DNA of 14,793 bases from an uncultured bacterium (GCA_903861055.1 CAIOSU010000469.1:1-14793); one strand, 5' to 3'; shown: positions 6,712 through 13,191, counted from the first letter of the stretch. Made by a program: numbers and translations. Notes: generated by a model not told the origin, from the sequence alone.

Positions 6712-7472
6712 TAATCCTTCCCTTTAACCACCAACACTATCTCACCCTTCAGTGGCTTGGTTTTGCAGCGCAGGGCCAGTTCGGTTAGGGTTCCGTGGAT
6801 AATTTCTTCAAATTTTTTGCTCAGTTCGCGGGCAATGCACGCCTCGCGGTCTGGACCTAAGTGTTCTATCAACTGTTCACAGGTTTTGCCAATGCGGTGC
6901 GGCGATTCGTACATCACTATCGTACGTTCTTCTTCGGCCAGTATCTTCATGCGGGTTTGTCGGCCTTTCTTTACGGGCAAAAAGCCCTCAAAAACAAACT
7001 TATCCGTCGGGAAACCCGATACCACTAACGCTGGTATCAAGGCTGCAGCACCGGGCAAGCACTCTACTTGTATGCCGGCCTGCACGCACTCGCGCACCAA
7101 CAGAAAGCCAGGGTCACTGATGCCGGGCGTGCCCGCATCGCTTATCATGGCTATGGTTTTCTTTTCCTCTAATATCTGCTGCACCAAGTATGCCACCGAT
7201 TGGTGCTCATTGAATTTGTGATGCGATTTCATGGGTGTGCTGATGCCAAAGTGCTTCAGCAAAAAACCGCTCGTGCGTGTATCCTCCGCCAATATCAAGT
7301 CCGCCTCTTTCAATACCCGTATCGCCCGGAGGGTCATATCCTCTAGGTTGCCGATTGGGGTAGGTACTAAAACAAGTCCATGGTCGATGGTCCATGGTCG
7401 ATGGTCTTTTTGTCCATAGTCCATATTCGATGGTCGATGGTTTGTTATGTCAGTATGTTGGTCTTTATTCAT
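6711..7472 (-). CDS. rsmI: 16S rRNA (cytidine-1402-2'-O)-methyltransferase RsmI
   Basis: SAM-dependent tetrapyrrole-methylase-fold enzyme methylating C1402 in the ribosomal decoding centre. Family signatures are LVLVPTPIGNLEDMTLRAIR (33-52), ILAEDTRTSG (60-69), ISDAGTPGISDPG (110-122), LPGAAALIPALVVSGFP (139-155) and MYESPHRI (187-194). The conserved protein begins at about residue 33. Residues 11-32 (NHRPSNMDYG, then QKDHRPWTIDHG) are a translation of a heptamer repeat array, and no ATG, GTG or TTG occurs in frame between array and domain. Translation must therefore start inside or before the array: the ATG at 7472, whose ATGA overlaps the stop of the upstream four-helix-bundle frame, or the ATG at 7424 in the array. 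Without the extension the protein has the normal length of ~220 aa. Confidence 0.93.
   Translation of the reverse strand: MNKDQHTDITNHRPSNMDYGQKDHRPWTIDHGLVLVPTPIGNLEDMTLRAIRVLKEADLILAEDTRTSGFLLKHFGISTPMKSHHKFNEHQSVAYLVQQILEEKKTIAMISDAGTPGISDPGFLLVRECVQAGIQVECLPGAAALIPALVVSGFPTDKFVFEGFLPVKKGRQTRMKILAEEERTIVMYESPHRIGKTCEQLIEHLGPDREACIARELSKKFEEIIHGTLTELALRCKTKPLKGEIVLVVKGKD
7381..7437. repeat. 7-bp tandem repeat array (TGGTCSA family) inside the rsmI 5' end
   Basis: Four heptamers in register from 7381 (TGGTCGA, TGGTCCA, TGGTCGA, TGGTCTT). One extra base follows, then four more from 7410 to 7437 (TTGTCCA, TAGTCCA, TATTCGA, TGGTCGA). On the minus strand it supplies rsmI codons 12-31 and four ATG triplets in changing frames. 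Confidence 0.8.
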
Positions 7473-7820
7473 TTAAGGCTTTTACGTAAGGCTTGTATCT
7501 GGCGAATGATAATTGTTACTTCATCATAAAGTTGCTGAAAAGTATCGTCACTAATCAAGCCACGCTTACGACCGACATATAAACAAGATACTACCTCAAT
7601 AGCAGATCTTACGGCATAACCAAGAAACTTCTGAAACTCAGCATTGGATTGGCCGGTTGAGCCCTCAGCAATATTTAAAGCAATTGAATCTGCTGCCCTT
7701 TTTATTTGAGATGTTAGGATATAGTTCATCTTTTGGAAAAGACAACGTTACATTATGGATAGCTTCAGTAAAATCTACCGACCTTTTCCAAACTTCAAGT
7801 TGCTCAAACTTAAAAGCCAT
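7469..7820 (-). pseudogene. Four-helix-bundle protein (S23/23S rRNA intervening-sequence family), frameshifted
   Basis: Two frames make up one family member of about 117 aa. From ATG 7820: MAFKFEQLEVWKRSVDFTEA, ending with FPKDELY. Then, in another frame, LTSQIKRAADSIALNIAEGS, then NAEFQKFLGYAVRSAIE and a C-terminal helix ending RKSLK. The join at about 7718-7722 lacks two bases; ATATATCC to ATATCC slippage would explain it. The W/KS start, FP..ELY, LTSQIKRAA and NIAEG motifs are the hallmarks of this family, whose biochemical role is not established. An 86-aa fragment could start at ATG 7729. The TGA stop overlaps the rsmI ATG by 4 nt (ATGA). TGGTCSA arrays flank it on both sides. Either a decayed gene or a sequence error. 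Confidence 0.85.
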
Positions 7821-7828
7821 ATTTTTTG

Positions 7829-7863
7829 GGGTCCATAGCCCATAGTCGATGGTCCATGGTTTT
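7829..7863. repeat. 7-bp repeat array upstream of the four-helix-bundle gene (TGGTCSA family)
   Basis: Heptamers GGGTCCA, TAGCCCA, TAGTCGA, TGGTCCA and TGGTTTT in register, ending 8 bp before the four-helix-bundle ATG on the minus strand. The segment ATAGTCGATGGTCCATGG (7842-7859) has an exact 18-bp inverted copy at 7943-7960. Confidence 0.75.
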
Positions 7864-7905
7864 ATTTTTGCTTGTGCTTTGGGAATCTCATTTTGTTACC
7901 ATGAT

Positions 7906-7933
7906 CTGTAGACTGTCGACTATAGACCAGTTA
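7906..7933. repeat. Variant heptamer array (CTRTMGA)
   Basis: CTGTAGA, CTGTCGA, CTATAGA and CCAGTTA lie in register between the two arms of the 18-bp inverted repeat. They read in the same orientation as the CYATSGA units at 7943-7973 and look like a diverged copy. Confidence 0.5.
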
Positions 7934-7942
7934 ACTTTTTAT

Positions 7943-7973
7943 CCATGGACCATCGACTATGGACCATGGACTC
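7943..7973. repeat. Inverted heptamer array next to the purS stop (TGGTCSA family, reverse)
   Basis: Units CCATGGA, CCATCGA, CTATGGA and CCATGGA in register, ending one base before the purS TAA (7975-7977). CCATGGACCATCGACTAT (7943-7960) is the exact reverse complement of 7842-7859. With a few mismatches the arms extend to about 31 bp with an 83-nt loop. Confidence 0.8.
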
Positions 7974-7974
7974 T

Positions 7975-8226
7975 TTACGCTTCTTTAATTTCAAACGTAA
8001 AGTACTCAATTACCCTATTAGTCAATAGTTTTTGACAAGCTAGTTCAGCTTGGGCAGTGGCGGTGGCTTTGTCGGCAGCTTCAAGCTTTAGGGTGATGTG
8101 TTTACCTACGCGCACGTCGGTAATGGCATCCAGCTTAAGGTTCTTTAGTCCCGCAGCTACTGCTTTACCTTGTGGGTCAAGCAATTCTTTAAGGGGCATT
8201 ACATCTATCTCGGCAATGAAATTCAT
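7975..8226 (-). CDS. purS: Phosphoribosylformylglycinamidine synthase subunit PurS
   Basis: Small subunit of the three-part FGAM synthase (PurS-PurQ-PurL) in purine synthesis; it helps hold the PurQ-PurL complex together. The 83-aa protein begins MNFIAEIDVMPLKELLDPQG and contains KAVAAGLKNLKLD, VRVGKHITLKL and ACQKLLTNRVIEYFTFEI, all typical. The start at 8226 is chosen because upstream in-frame codons lie within pssA and have no family match. The ATGA overlap with the pssA stop also suggests translational coupling. purQ and purL are not in the window. A heptamer array abuts the stop codon. Confidence 0.9.
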   Translation of the reverse strand: MNFIAEIDVMPLKELLDPQGKAVAAGLKNLKLDAITDVRVGKHITLKLEAADKATATAQAELACQKLLTNRVIEYFTFEIKEA

Positions 8227-8924
8227 CGTTTTACCAGGTTTTGTATGATGGATAAGAGGATATACAGAATGATGCACAAAGATAGCCCCGCAAACTGAAA
8301 GAATATGATAAGCGGCAAGGATAAAATCAACAAAGCATATCGAAACTCATTCCCTTTCCAGCCATAGCCTTTTACCTTCATGGCAAACATCGGTATTTCG
8401 CTTACCATGAGTAGTGCGAAGATGACGGCGAGGGTGTAGAGCACATAAATATTGGTTAGAAGGACTATAATCATTTCTGGGAACTGCCCATTGCTGATAC
8501 CGATTATCAATGAAGCAAAGAAAATTCCATTGGCTGGTGAAGGCAAGCCTAAAAAGCTAGTCGTCTGGCGGGTATCTATATTGAATTTGGCTAAACGGTA
8601 GCCAGCACCCAATGTAAGAAGGAAGAAAGGCAAATATTGTTGCCAATCACCTGCCGCAGATGTGCTAATATCCATATGGTAAGCAAGCAAAAATGCAGGT
8701 AATACGCCAAATGTTATTATATCTGACATAGAATCCAACTGTTTCCCAAGTTCAGAATCTGCCTTAAAAGCACGCGCCACAAAACCATCAAAAAAATCGA
8801 ATATTGCCCCAGCAAAAATCATATAAGGAGCCCACTCAGGCTGCCCGCCCAACACCATCGCAATACCCGCACACCCGCAGGCCATGTTCATTAGGGTAAC
8901 GATGTTGGGGATGTGCCTTTTCAA
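8223..8924 (-). CDS. pssA: CDP-diacylglycerol-serine O-phosphatidyltransferase
   Basis: Membrane enzyme making phosphatidylserine, the precursor of phosphatidylethanolamine. The CDP-alcohol phosphotransferase motif is complete: Asp46-Gly47-x2-Ala50-Arg51-x8-Gly60-x3-Asp64-x3-Asp68, within FFDGFVARAFKADSELGKQL. The N-terminus KRHIPNIVTLMNMACGC is typical, and five to six further hydrophobic segments follow in the 233 aa. The only start giving this N-terminus is TTG at 8924 (TTGAAAAGG), at the edge of an AT-rich repeat array (8922-8959). The gene overlaps purS by 4 nt. Confidence 0.94.
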   Translation of the reverse strand: MKRHIPNIVTLMNMACGCAGIAMVLGGQPEWAPYMIFAGAIFDFFDGFVARAFKADSELGKQLDSMSDIITFGVLPAFLLAYHMDISTSAAGDWQQYLPFFLLTLGAGYRLAKFNIDTRQTTSFLGLPSPANGIFFASLIIGISNGQFPEMIIVLLTNIYVLYTLAVIFALLMVSEIPMFAMKVKGYGWKGNEFRYALLILSLPLIIFFQFAGLSLCIILYILLSIIQNLVKR

Positions 8925-8959
8925 TTTGGTAATTTGAAAATGAGATAATTTGAAAATTG
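8922..8959. repeat. AT-rich repeat array at the pssA start (TAATTTG-AAAATGA type)
   Basis: TAATTTG plus AAAATGA (8930-8943) is followed by GA and a second copy, TAATTTG plus AAAATTG (8946-8959). It is preceded by CAATTTG at 8922. Units are 7 bp with small slips. The TTG start of pssA lies in the first unit on the minus strand. Confidence 0.5.
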
Positions 8960-9039
8960 ATAAGGCAAAGTTGCGGAAATTGCATGACTTCCTATTAGGT
9001 AATGCCTGTTAGGTTAAATAGGGAATTGATGTAAATGGA

Positions 9040-9504
9040 TTAAAACCTACGCTTAATATCGAGCGTTACTGGGTAAGAGATAAAAAAGCCTGGTGCAAAC
9101 TCCACTGAGCACGAGTCGGTGGTGAGGTAGTAAGTGGTGCGGTTTTCACGGTCAATATCAAAAGTGCCATCCACATAATTATCCAAGGCAATTACTAAGG
9201 TGCTTTTTTCATCCAAACTCCACGTGCCGTCTACAGTGTAGTTCACGGTATCGTTTACATAGTAGGTGCCCGTTACCACATCATTGTCCTTAAAGTCAAT
9301 CATATAGCGGCAGCAATCGCCACCTTGTGTGTAGCCCGGCAGTATAACGGTCATATAGTTTAATGATAGCGTATCAAACTTGTAGTTTACCAGCTCCCAC
9401 GTGCCTTTCAAGAGCACCTTATTCTGTATTTTGACACAACTTGACACGGCAACAGTAATTACGGCAAATGCCAACAGGCACAGCAAAGCATAGCGGCTTT
9501 TCAT
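9040..9504 (-). CDS. Lipocalin-like lipoprotein, function unknown
   Basis: 154 aa. A lipoprotein signal peptide, MKSRYALLCLLAFAVITVAV, ends in the lipobox VSSC with Cys23 as the lipidated residue, so it should be anchored in the outer or inner membrane facing the periplasm. The mature part opens LLKGTWELVNYKFDTLSL and continues with GTYYVNDTVNYTVDGTWSLDE and a C-terminal strand, YPVTLDIKRRF. These beta strands with paired GTW motifs recall Bacteroidota lipocalin-like domains. Two adjacent cysteines, GGDCCRYMID, are unusual. It is 136 bp downstream of the small membrane protein gene, so may or may not share its transcript. Confidence 0.7.
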   Translation of the reverse strand: MKSRYALLCLLAFAVITVAVSSCVKIQNKVLLKGTWELVNYKFDTLSLNYMTVILPGYTQGGDCCRYMIDFKDNDVVTGTYYVNDTVNYTVDGTWSLDEKSTLVIALDNYVDGTFDIDRENRTTYYLTTDSCSVEFAPGFFISYPVTLDIKRRF

Positions 9505-9640
9505 GGCAATAAATGGGGTTATAGCGGGTTGAATAATTTATGGGTACACTAATATAGCAAAATAGCACTTGAAAGCGCTGCAATGGTTATACCTAAATGT
9601 ACCTACTTGCCCTAAAAAACAATAAACAGTAACAACGGAG

Positions 9641-9994
9641 CTATTTGCTGGCTACCAACTGTTTCAGGTTTCGGCCACCTGCGGCGGCAAAACCGCCCAA
9701 CAAAGCCGCAACGAGCGCCGAAATAGCCACCATAAGCAGTGCAGAACTAGGCACACCAAACAAGGCGGCCATTTTGTGCGACAAAAGGGAGTTGTTGCCG
9801 CTATTGAGCAAAAAGGCATACAAAGCCCAAACGCTACCCGAGCCCAAAAACCCCGCAGCCAGTGCCGCCCAACCCGAAAGGTTGCTCACGAAACCGATGA
9901 GAAAGGCCAATAACGCCAAGCTCCACCAAGGGAGTACCAATTGCACCCCAAATGCTACTACGGCTATTGCTAATGTTACGATGATAAATTTCAT
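9641..9994 (-). CDS. Small multi-pass membrane protein, function unknown
   Basis: 117 aa with four hydrophobic segments at about 2-20, 24-42, 45-65 and 83-106. The last is rich in Ala and Gly (ISALVAALLGGFAAAGG), and the tail GRNLKQLVASK is basic. I do not recognise a named family. Its ATG is three bases after the stop of the penicillin-acylase-family gene, so the two are almost surely co-transcribed and probably co-translated. Confidence 0.7.
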   Translation of the reverse strand: MKFIIVTLAIAVVAFGVQLVLPWWSLALLAFLIGFVSNLSGWAALAAGFLGSGSVWALYAFLLNSGNNSLLSHKMAALFGVPSSALLMVAISALVAALLGGFAAAGGRNLKQLVASK

Positions 9995-9997
9995 GGC

Positions 9998-12424
9998 CTA
10001 CTTGCTAAAGGTTTGGGTAAACAGAATGGTCTCGTTTTGCACTGGGGCTTTCAAAAACAACAATTCGTAGTATTCGCCTGCGGCCCAAGTATCCACATAC
10101 GCATCGTAATAGTAGCTGCCTGGGTTACCGCTGGCACCGCCTGGGTATACGCCCCACGCCTTCACTTCATCTTCTAAGCTTACCACCATTCGCCACGAAG
10201 CACCATGCGTGCCATCGGTGGCATTTAGTATGTGCCTATTGCCGCCCATGTGTATCATCGGCCTGCTAAAGGCTTTAAAAAACGGCACCAAGTGCGCCAC
10301 CGTAGTGTTTTTATACTGCCACCACTCCGGCTCTTTGCCGTTATCGGCTTTCCAGTCTTGGTACTTTTCGGCACCCGCCAAAAAAGCCATGTTCAGCATG
10401 TCGGCGGCATCTTCAATCGGGCGGGTGTCCTTATAGTCCATTAGGGCATGCTCGGGGTGCGCCTTCATTACTTGTACGGTTACGTATCCGGTTGGTGCAT
10501 CTAGGCCCTTTTCGTCGTAAGGTTGCAATTCGTCCCAAACCAGCACCAGTAGCGTATCATATATCATTTCAAAAGCCGTGGCCGCCCGGCTATCGGCGGT
10601 GTAGTTGTAGTCCCAATTTTTCAGCAGGTCCCACACTTCTTTTTGGCCGGGGTTAAGGTTCAGGTCGTTCACATTTTCCATTAAAAACGGCACTAAATCT
10701 TTGACATAATAGGCATAGTTGTCGTTCTGGAATTGCTTCATATCCTCCACCGTATACTTGCGGTCTTCGCCAAGTAACTCATTAATACGGCGGCTGCGAT
10801 CATACTCATAATAACCACAGAAGTAGTACGGGTAGGTGCTGTCGGCGGGGTGCTGGTTGGCAGAGCTCACCCAGCCACGTGGTGGGTTTTTCACTTGCGG
10901 GTTTTGGTCGAAAGGAATAAAGCCCTGCCACTCAAATGCCGAGGTGCTGCCATCCATGATAAACCGGCCCTGCTCTGGCCACTTTTTAGGGAAATGCCCC
11001 TGTTGCCTTATGGCAATATCGCCAGCGTGGCTAGCAAATACAAAGTTCTGACCCGGGCAATAGTAGTAGTTCAAGGCTTTTAAATAGTCGTCGTGGGTTT
11101 TGGCGCGATTAAGACCGTAAAATGTCATCAACTCATCAGAGGCATCGTGGGCCGTCCAGCGCAGGGCCAGTGGCGTGGTGTTGCCGTTCTGGTCGAAGCG
11201 CTCATCGTATACCACTGGGCCGAAGTGGGTAAACCTAATGGTATCAATAAAATCGGCAGCGTCTTTTACGCGGATGGTGTCGTAGCGGTACGCTATCGGT
11301 TTCTCGGCGCCATCATGCAGGTACTTGTCGTTGGACAATAGTTTTATGGTGTACCAATCGCGCACATCCATGCCGGCATTGGTTACGCCCCAAGCGGCAT
11401 CGGCATTAAAGCCGATAATAACGCACGGCGAACCCGGCAACGTGGCGCCATATACGTTTACGCTAGGCGAGGTAAGCTGCATTTCGTACCAAATAGACGG
11501 TAGGTTAAGGCCCAAGTGCGGGTCGCTGGCCAATAGCGGGAAGCCCGTATTGGTGCGGCTGCCACTCACGGCCCAGTTGTTGCTGCCCAAGTTCTCCCTA
11601 ATGGGGCCATCAAATTCAGAACTGATGAAAACGCCCTTGGCGATGGTATATTTAGGGGTATCAAGCGCCTCAACCGGGAAGTTGTACAGCGTGCCCACGG
11701 GTATAATCGGGTCGATGCCAGCTGGGCGGTCAGGGTATAGCAGGTCGGTTATTTCTTTGCCAAACAGGTTGTAGGCATTGGTATATTCAAAGTCTTTGTC
11801 CCAGCCCGAAAGGTTGTTGGCCATATACTTTAGTAGCAGCGTGGTTTTGTATGCCGACCACAGCTCGGGCTTGTAGTTCATTATCTTATACTCCAACGGC
11901 AGCGAGCCATCGCTCAGGCTGGCTATGTAGGCATTTACGCCCGCCGTGTAGCGCTCCAGCACCATTCTACTGGTGGGGTTATCATTTATGTGGGCCGCGG
12001 CTTGCTCGGCGGCATAGGCTATACCCATGCGGCGGTTGGTGCGGTCCAGCTTTAGGCCGCGTTCGCCCACCAGCTCACTGATGCGGCCACTGGCATACCG
12101 GGTGATGAAATCCATTTCCCAAAGGCGGTCTTGGGCCGTGAGGTAGCCCTGCATGTAGTATAGGTCCTCGTCGTTTTGGGCAAATACGTGGGGCACACGG
12201 CGCGCATCGTACTGCACGGTTACGCTGCCCGTTAACCCATCCAGTTTCACATCGGGGTTCCAAGCAATTTCCTTCGATTCGGCATTTTGCCAGAAACCCG
12301 TAAACGGGCTCAGCAGTGGACCCATGGGTGGCAGATTTTTATCGCCAATGGTCAACTCGCCATTGAGGGCAAAGGCCAAAACCAAGGCCAAAAGGGTGGG
12401 CACCAAAAACTTAATAAACTTCAT
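9998..12424 (-). CDS. Penicillin acylase family (Ntn-hydrolase) amidohydrolase, periplasmic
   Basis: 808 aa, normal for precursors that self-cleave into alpha and beta subunits. The N-terminus MKFIKFLVPTLLALVLAFAL looks like a signal peptide, so export to the periplasm is expected. The alpha part contains VQYDARRVPHVFAQNDEDLY and GYLTAQDRLWEMDF. The beta subunit should start at the nucleophile Ser281 in the motif GSNNWAVSGSRT, followed by PLLASDPHLGL and WGVTNAGMDVRDWY. GQNFVFA (Asn460) is the likely catalytic Asn. The C-terminal block GASWRMVVSLED and VYPGGASGNPGS is typical. Relatives hydrolyse penicillins, acyl-homoserine lactones or other N-acyl compounds; the substrate cannot be inferred here. 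A 47-bp repeat lies just upstream. Confidence 0.93.
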   Translation of the reverse strand: MKFIKFLVPTLLALVLAFALNGELTIGDKNLPPMGPLLSPFTGFWQNAESKEIAWNPDVKLDGLTGSVTVQYDARRVPHVFAQNDEDLYYMQGYLTAQDRLWEMDFITRYASGRISELVGERGLKLDRTNRRMGIAYAAEQAAAHINDNPTSRMVLERYTAGVNAYIASLSDGSLPLEYKIMNYKPELWSAYKTTLLLKYMANNLSGWDKDFEYTNAYNLFGKEITDLLYPDRPAGIDPIIPVGTLYNFPVEALDTPKYTIAKGVFISSEFDGPIRENLGSNNWAVSGSRTNTGFPLLASDPHLGLNLPSIWYEMQLTSPSVNVYGATLPGSPCVIIGFNADAAWGVTNAGMDVRDWYTIKLLSNDKYLHDGAEKPIAYRYDTIRVKDAADFIDTIRFTHFGPVVYDERFDQNGNTTPLALRWTAHDASDELMTFYGLNRAKTHDDYLKALNYYYCPGQNFVFASHAGDIAIRQQGHFPKKWPEQGRFIMDGSTSAFEWQGFIPFDQNPQVKNPPRGWVSSANQHPADSTYPYYFCGYYEYDRSRRINELLGEDRKYTVEDMKQFQNDNYAYYVKDLVPFLMENVNDLNLNPGQKEVWDLLKNWDYNYTADSRAATAFEMIYDTLLVLVWDELQPYDEKGLDAPTGYVTVQVMKAHPEHALMDYKDTRPIEDAADMLNMAFLAGAEKYQDWKADNGKEPEWWQYKNTTVAHLVPFFKAFSRPMIHMGGNRHILNATDGTHGASWRMVVSLEDEVKAWGVYPGGASGNPGSYYYDAYVDTWAAGEYYELLFLKAPVQNETILFTQTFSK

Positions 12425-12450
12425 AGCGGCAGGGTTGCGTGGTTGCTACC

Positions 12451-12497
12451 GCTAAAGTTAAGTTGTTTTAAGGAAATGGGGGTGGTGGGGTGGGGAT
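12451..12497. repeat. Direct repeat, copy 1 (upstream of the acylase gene)
   Basis: Forty bases from 12451 to 12490 are identical to 13145-13184. A further ~7 match if one G is shifted. On the minus strand it ends 26 bp before the acylase ATG and contains TTAACTTTAG, close to the -7 consensus TAnnTTTG (7 of 8 positions), so it may carry a promoter. The plus strand has a G-rich tract of several G-runs. Confidence 0.85.
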
Positions 12498-12513
12498 ATT
12501 TGGAGTTGGGGGC

Positions 12514-12672
12514 CTACTTGGCCGAAAATATTTTTTCGCCCTTCAAACGCTCTTCCATGTACTGTTTCAATTCCTTAAAAGACATTCCTTGGGTTTCATT
12601 GCTGATTTTATCGCGAGCATCGCGCATCATTTTCACTGCATCGAATGTCTTTTCTTTATTTTTAGTCTTCAT
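12514..12672 (-). CDS. Small antitoxin-like protein paired with the PIN toxin
   Basis: 52 aa, MKTKNKEKTFDAVKMMRDAR, then DKISNETQGMSFKELKQYME and a basic tail, ERLKGEKIFSAK. The pattern of a D-x-V-x2-M/F-R-x2-R-D-x-I segment followed by MSFxELxxY fits small antitoxins that accompany PIN genes in Bacteroidota and Cyanobacteria. The ATG lies inside the 3' end of the PIN gene with an 11-bp overlap, so translation is likely coupled. Toxin-first order is less common for type II pairs. Function is inferred from family resemblance and position. Confidence 0.75.
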   Translation of the reverse strand: MKTKNKEKTFDAVKMMRDARDKISNETQGMSFKELKQYMEERLKGEKIFSAK

Positions 12673-13123
12673 AATGACTTAAATCTAATGGGCTTCTAAT
12701 TTCAAGCATCTGATAACCTAATCTAAGGTTAATAGAATTGTAACCCTTTATTCTTTCAAGGTTTACAATATGCTTAAAGTTCCAACTGGCTAAAATATCT
12801 ACTTTTGAAATCGTTGCTAAGGCAATATGCCTACAATCTTCCAAACTTGTTTTCCCAACCACTTTTTCCTCAATGTACTTTAAGGCAAGGTCATTGGCCT
12901 CGGCAGTAAGAGAAACATGAACAAAGTTATCCTTTGAAAAATTAAGCAGCAACTGTCTTACTCGTTCGGGTGCTCCAATTAACTCTAACTCCAGCATATC
13001 TGAGACTACGAATATTACCTCTCCATTTTCAAATCGCTCAAACAATGCCTTAGTTGCTACCTCAAACTCTGCGTCAAAATAGCCGCCTACAATGGAAGTG
13101 TCAATATAAATTCTAGGCTTCAT
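12662..13123 (-). CDS. PIN-domain protein, VapC-like toxin
   Basis: 153 aa, close to the usual PIN-toxin size of 130-155. The start KPRIYIDTSIVGGYFD carries the first catalytic Asp (Asp8). An acidic helix, DMLELELIG (Glu45 or Glu47), TSLEDCRHIALAT (Asp96) and VDILASWNFKHIV (Asp109) supply the rest of the metal-binding acidic set. The SWNFKHI motif belongs to a PIN subgroup common in Bacteroidota. PIN toxins cleave RNA, often tRNA. It is transcribed with the small downstream partner (12514-12672), and the pair is framed by two direct repeats, one directly upstream (13145-13191). Confidence 0.88.
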   Translation of the reverse strand: MKPRIYIDTSIVGGYFDAEFEVATKALFERFENGEVIFVVSDMLELELIGAPERVRQLLLNFSKDNFVHVSLTAEANDLALKYIEEKVVGKTSLEDCRHIALATISKVDILASWNFKHIVNLERIKGYNSINLRLGYQMLEIRSPLDLSHYED

Positions 13124-13144
13124 TCAGTTCATATTTGCACCGCT

Positions 13145-13191
13145 GCTAAAGTTAAGTTGTTTTAAGGAAATGGGGGTGGTGGGGGTGGGAT
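13145..13191. repeat. Direct repeat, copy 2 (upstream of the PIN toxin gene)
   Basis: Identical to 12451-12490 over 40 bases, with the same G-rich end shifted by one base. On the minus strand it ends 21 bp before the PIN ATG, about the same distance as copy 1 from the acylase ATG. The repeat appears to be a duplicated upstream or promoter segment. Similarity may extend a little past 13145 (TTGC, ACCGCT) if small gaps are allowed. Confidence 0.85.

Larger units (their letters stand above)
7376..7971. mobile_element. Candidate element: four-helix-bundle gene bracketed by inverted heptamer arrays
   Basis: The left end 7376-7404 and right end 7943-7971 are inverted copies of a 29-bp sequence with 25 of 29 positions matching. 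They enclose the broken four-helix-bundle gene (7469-7820) and an internal direct copy of the left array (7829-7859). No transposase is present. Four-helix-bundle proteins of this family were first known from intervening sequences in 23S rRNA, where the ORF is bracketed by complementary ends. Calling this a mobile or intervening-type unit is inference. Confidence 0.4.

Noticed and set aside
7469..7820. Diversity-generating retroelement accessory gene (Avd is a related four-helix bundle)
   Set aside because: There is no reverse transcriptase or template/variable repeat pair in the window. LTSQIKRAA/NIAEG motifs fit the S23/IVS family better.
7376..7973. CRISPR-like repeats
   Set aside because: Units are 7 bp, contiguous and without spacers, and no cas genes are near.
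8990..9030. Inverted CCTATT/AATAGG near the lipoprotein gene end as a terminator
   Set aside because: The arms are six bases with a long loop and no T-tail, which could easily occur by chance.
10209..12081. Several plus-strand frames of 70-150 aa opposite the acylase gene
   Set aside because: All are antisense to a well-conserved 808-aa protein and carry no motifs.
12287..12699. Plus-strand frames over the antitoxin-like gene
   Set aside because: The minus-strand 52-aa gene overlapping the PIN gene has family resemblance and coupling; the plus frames have neither.
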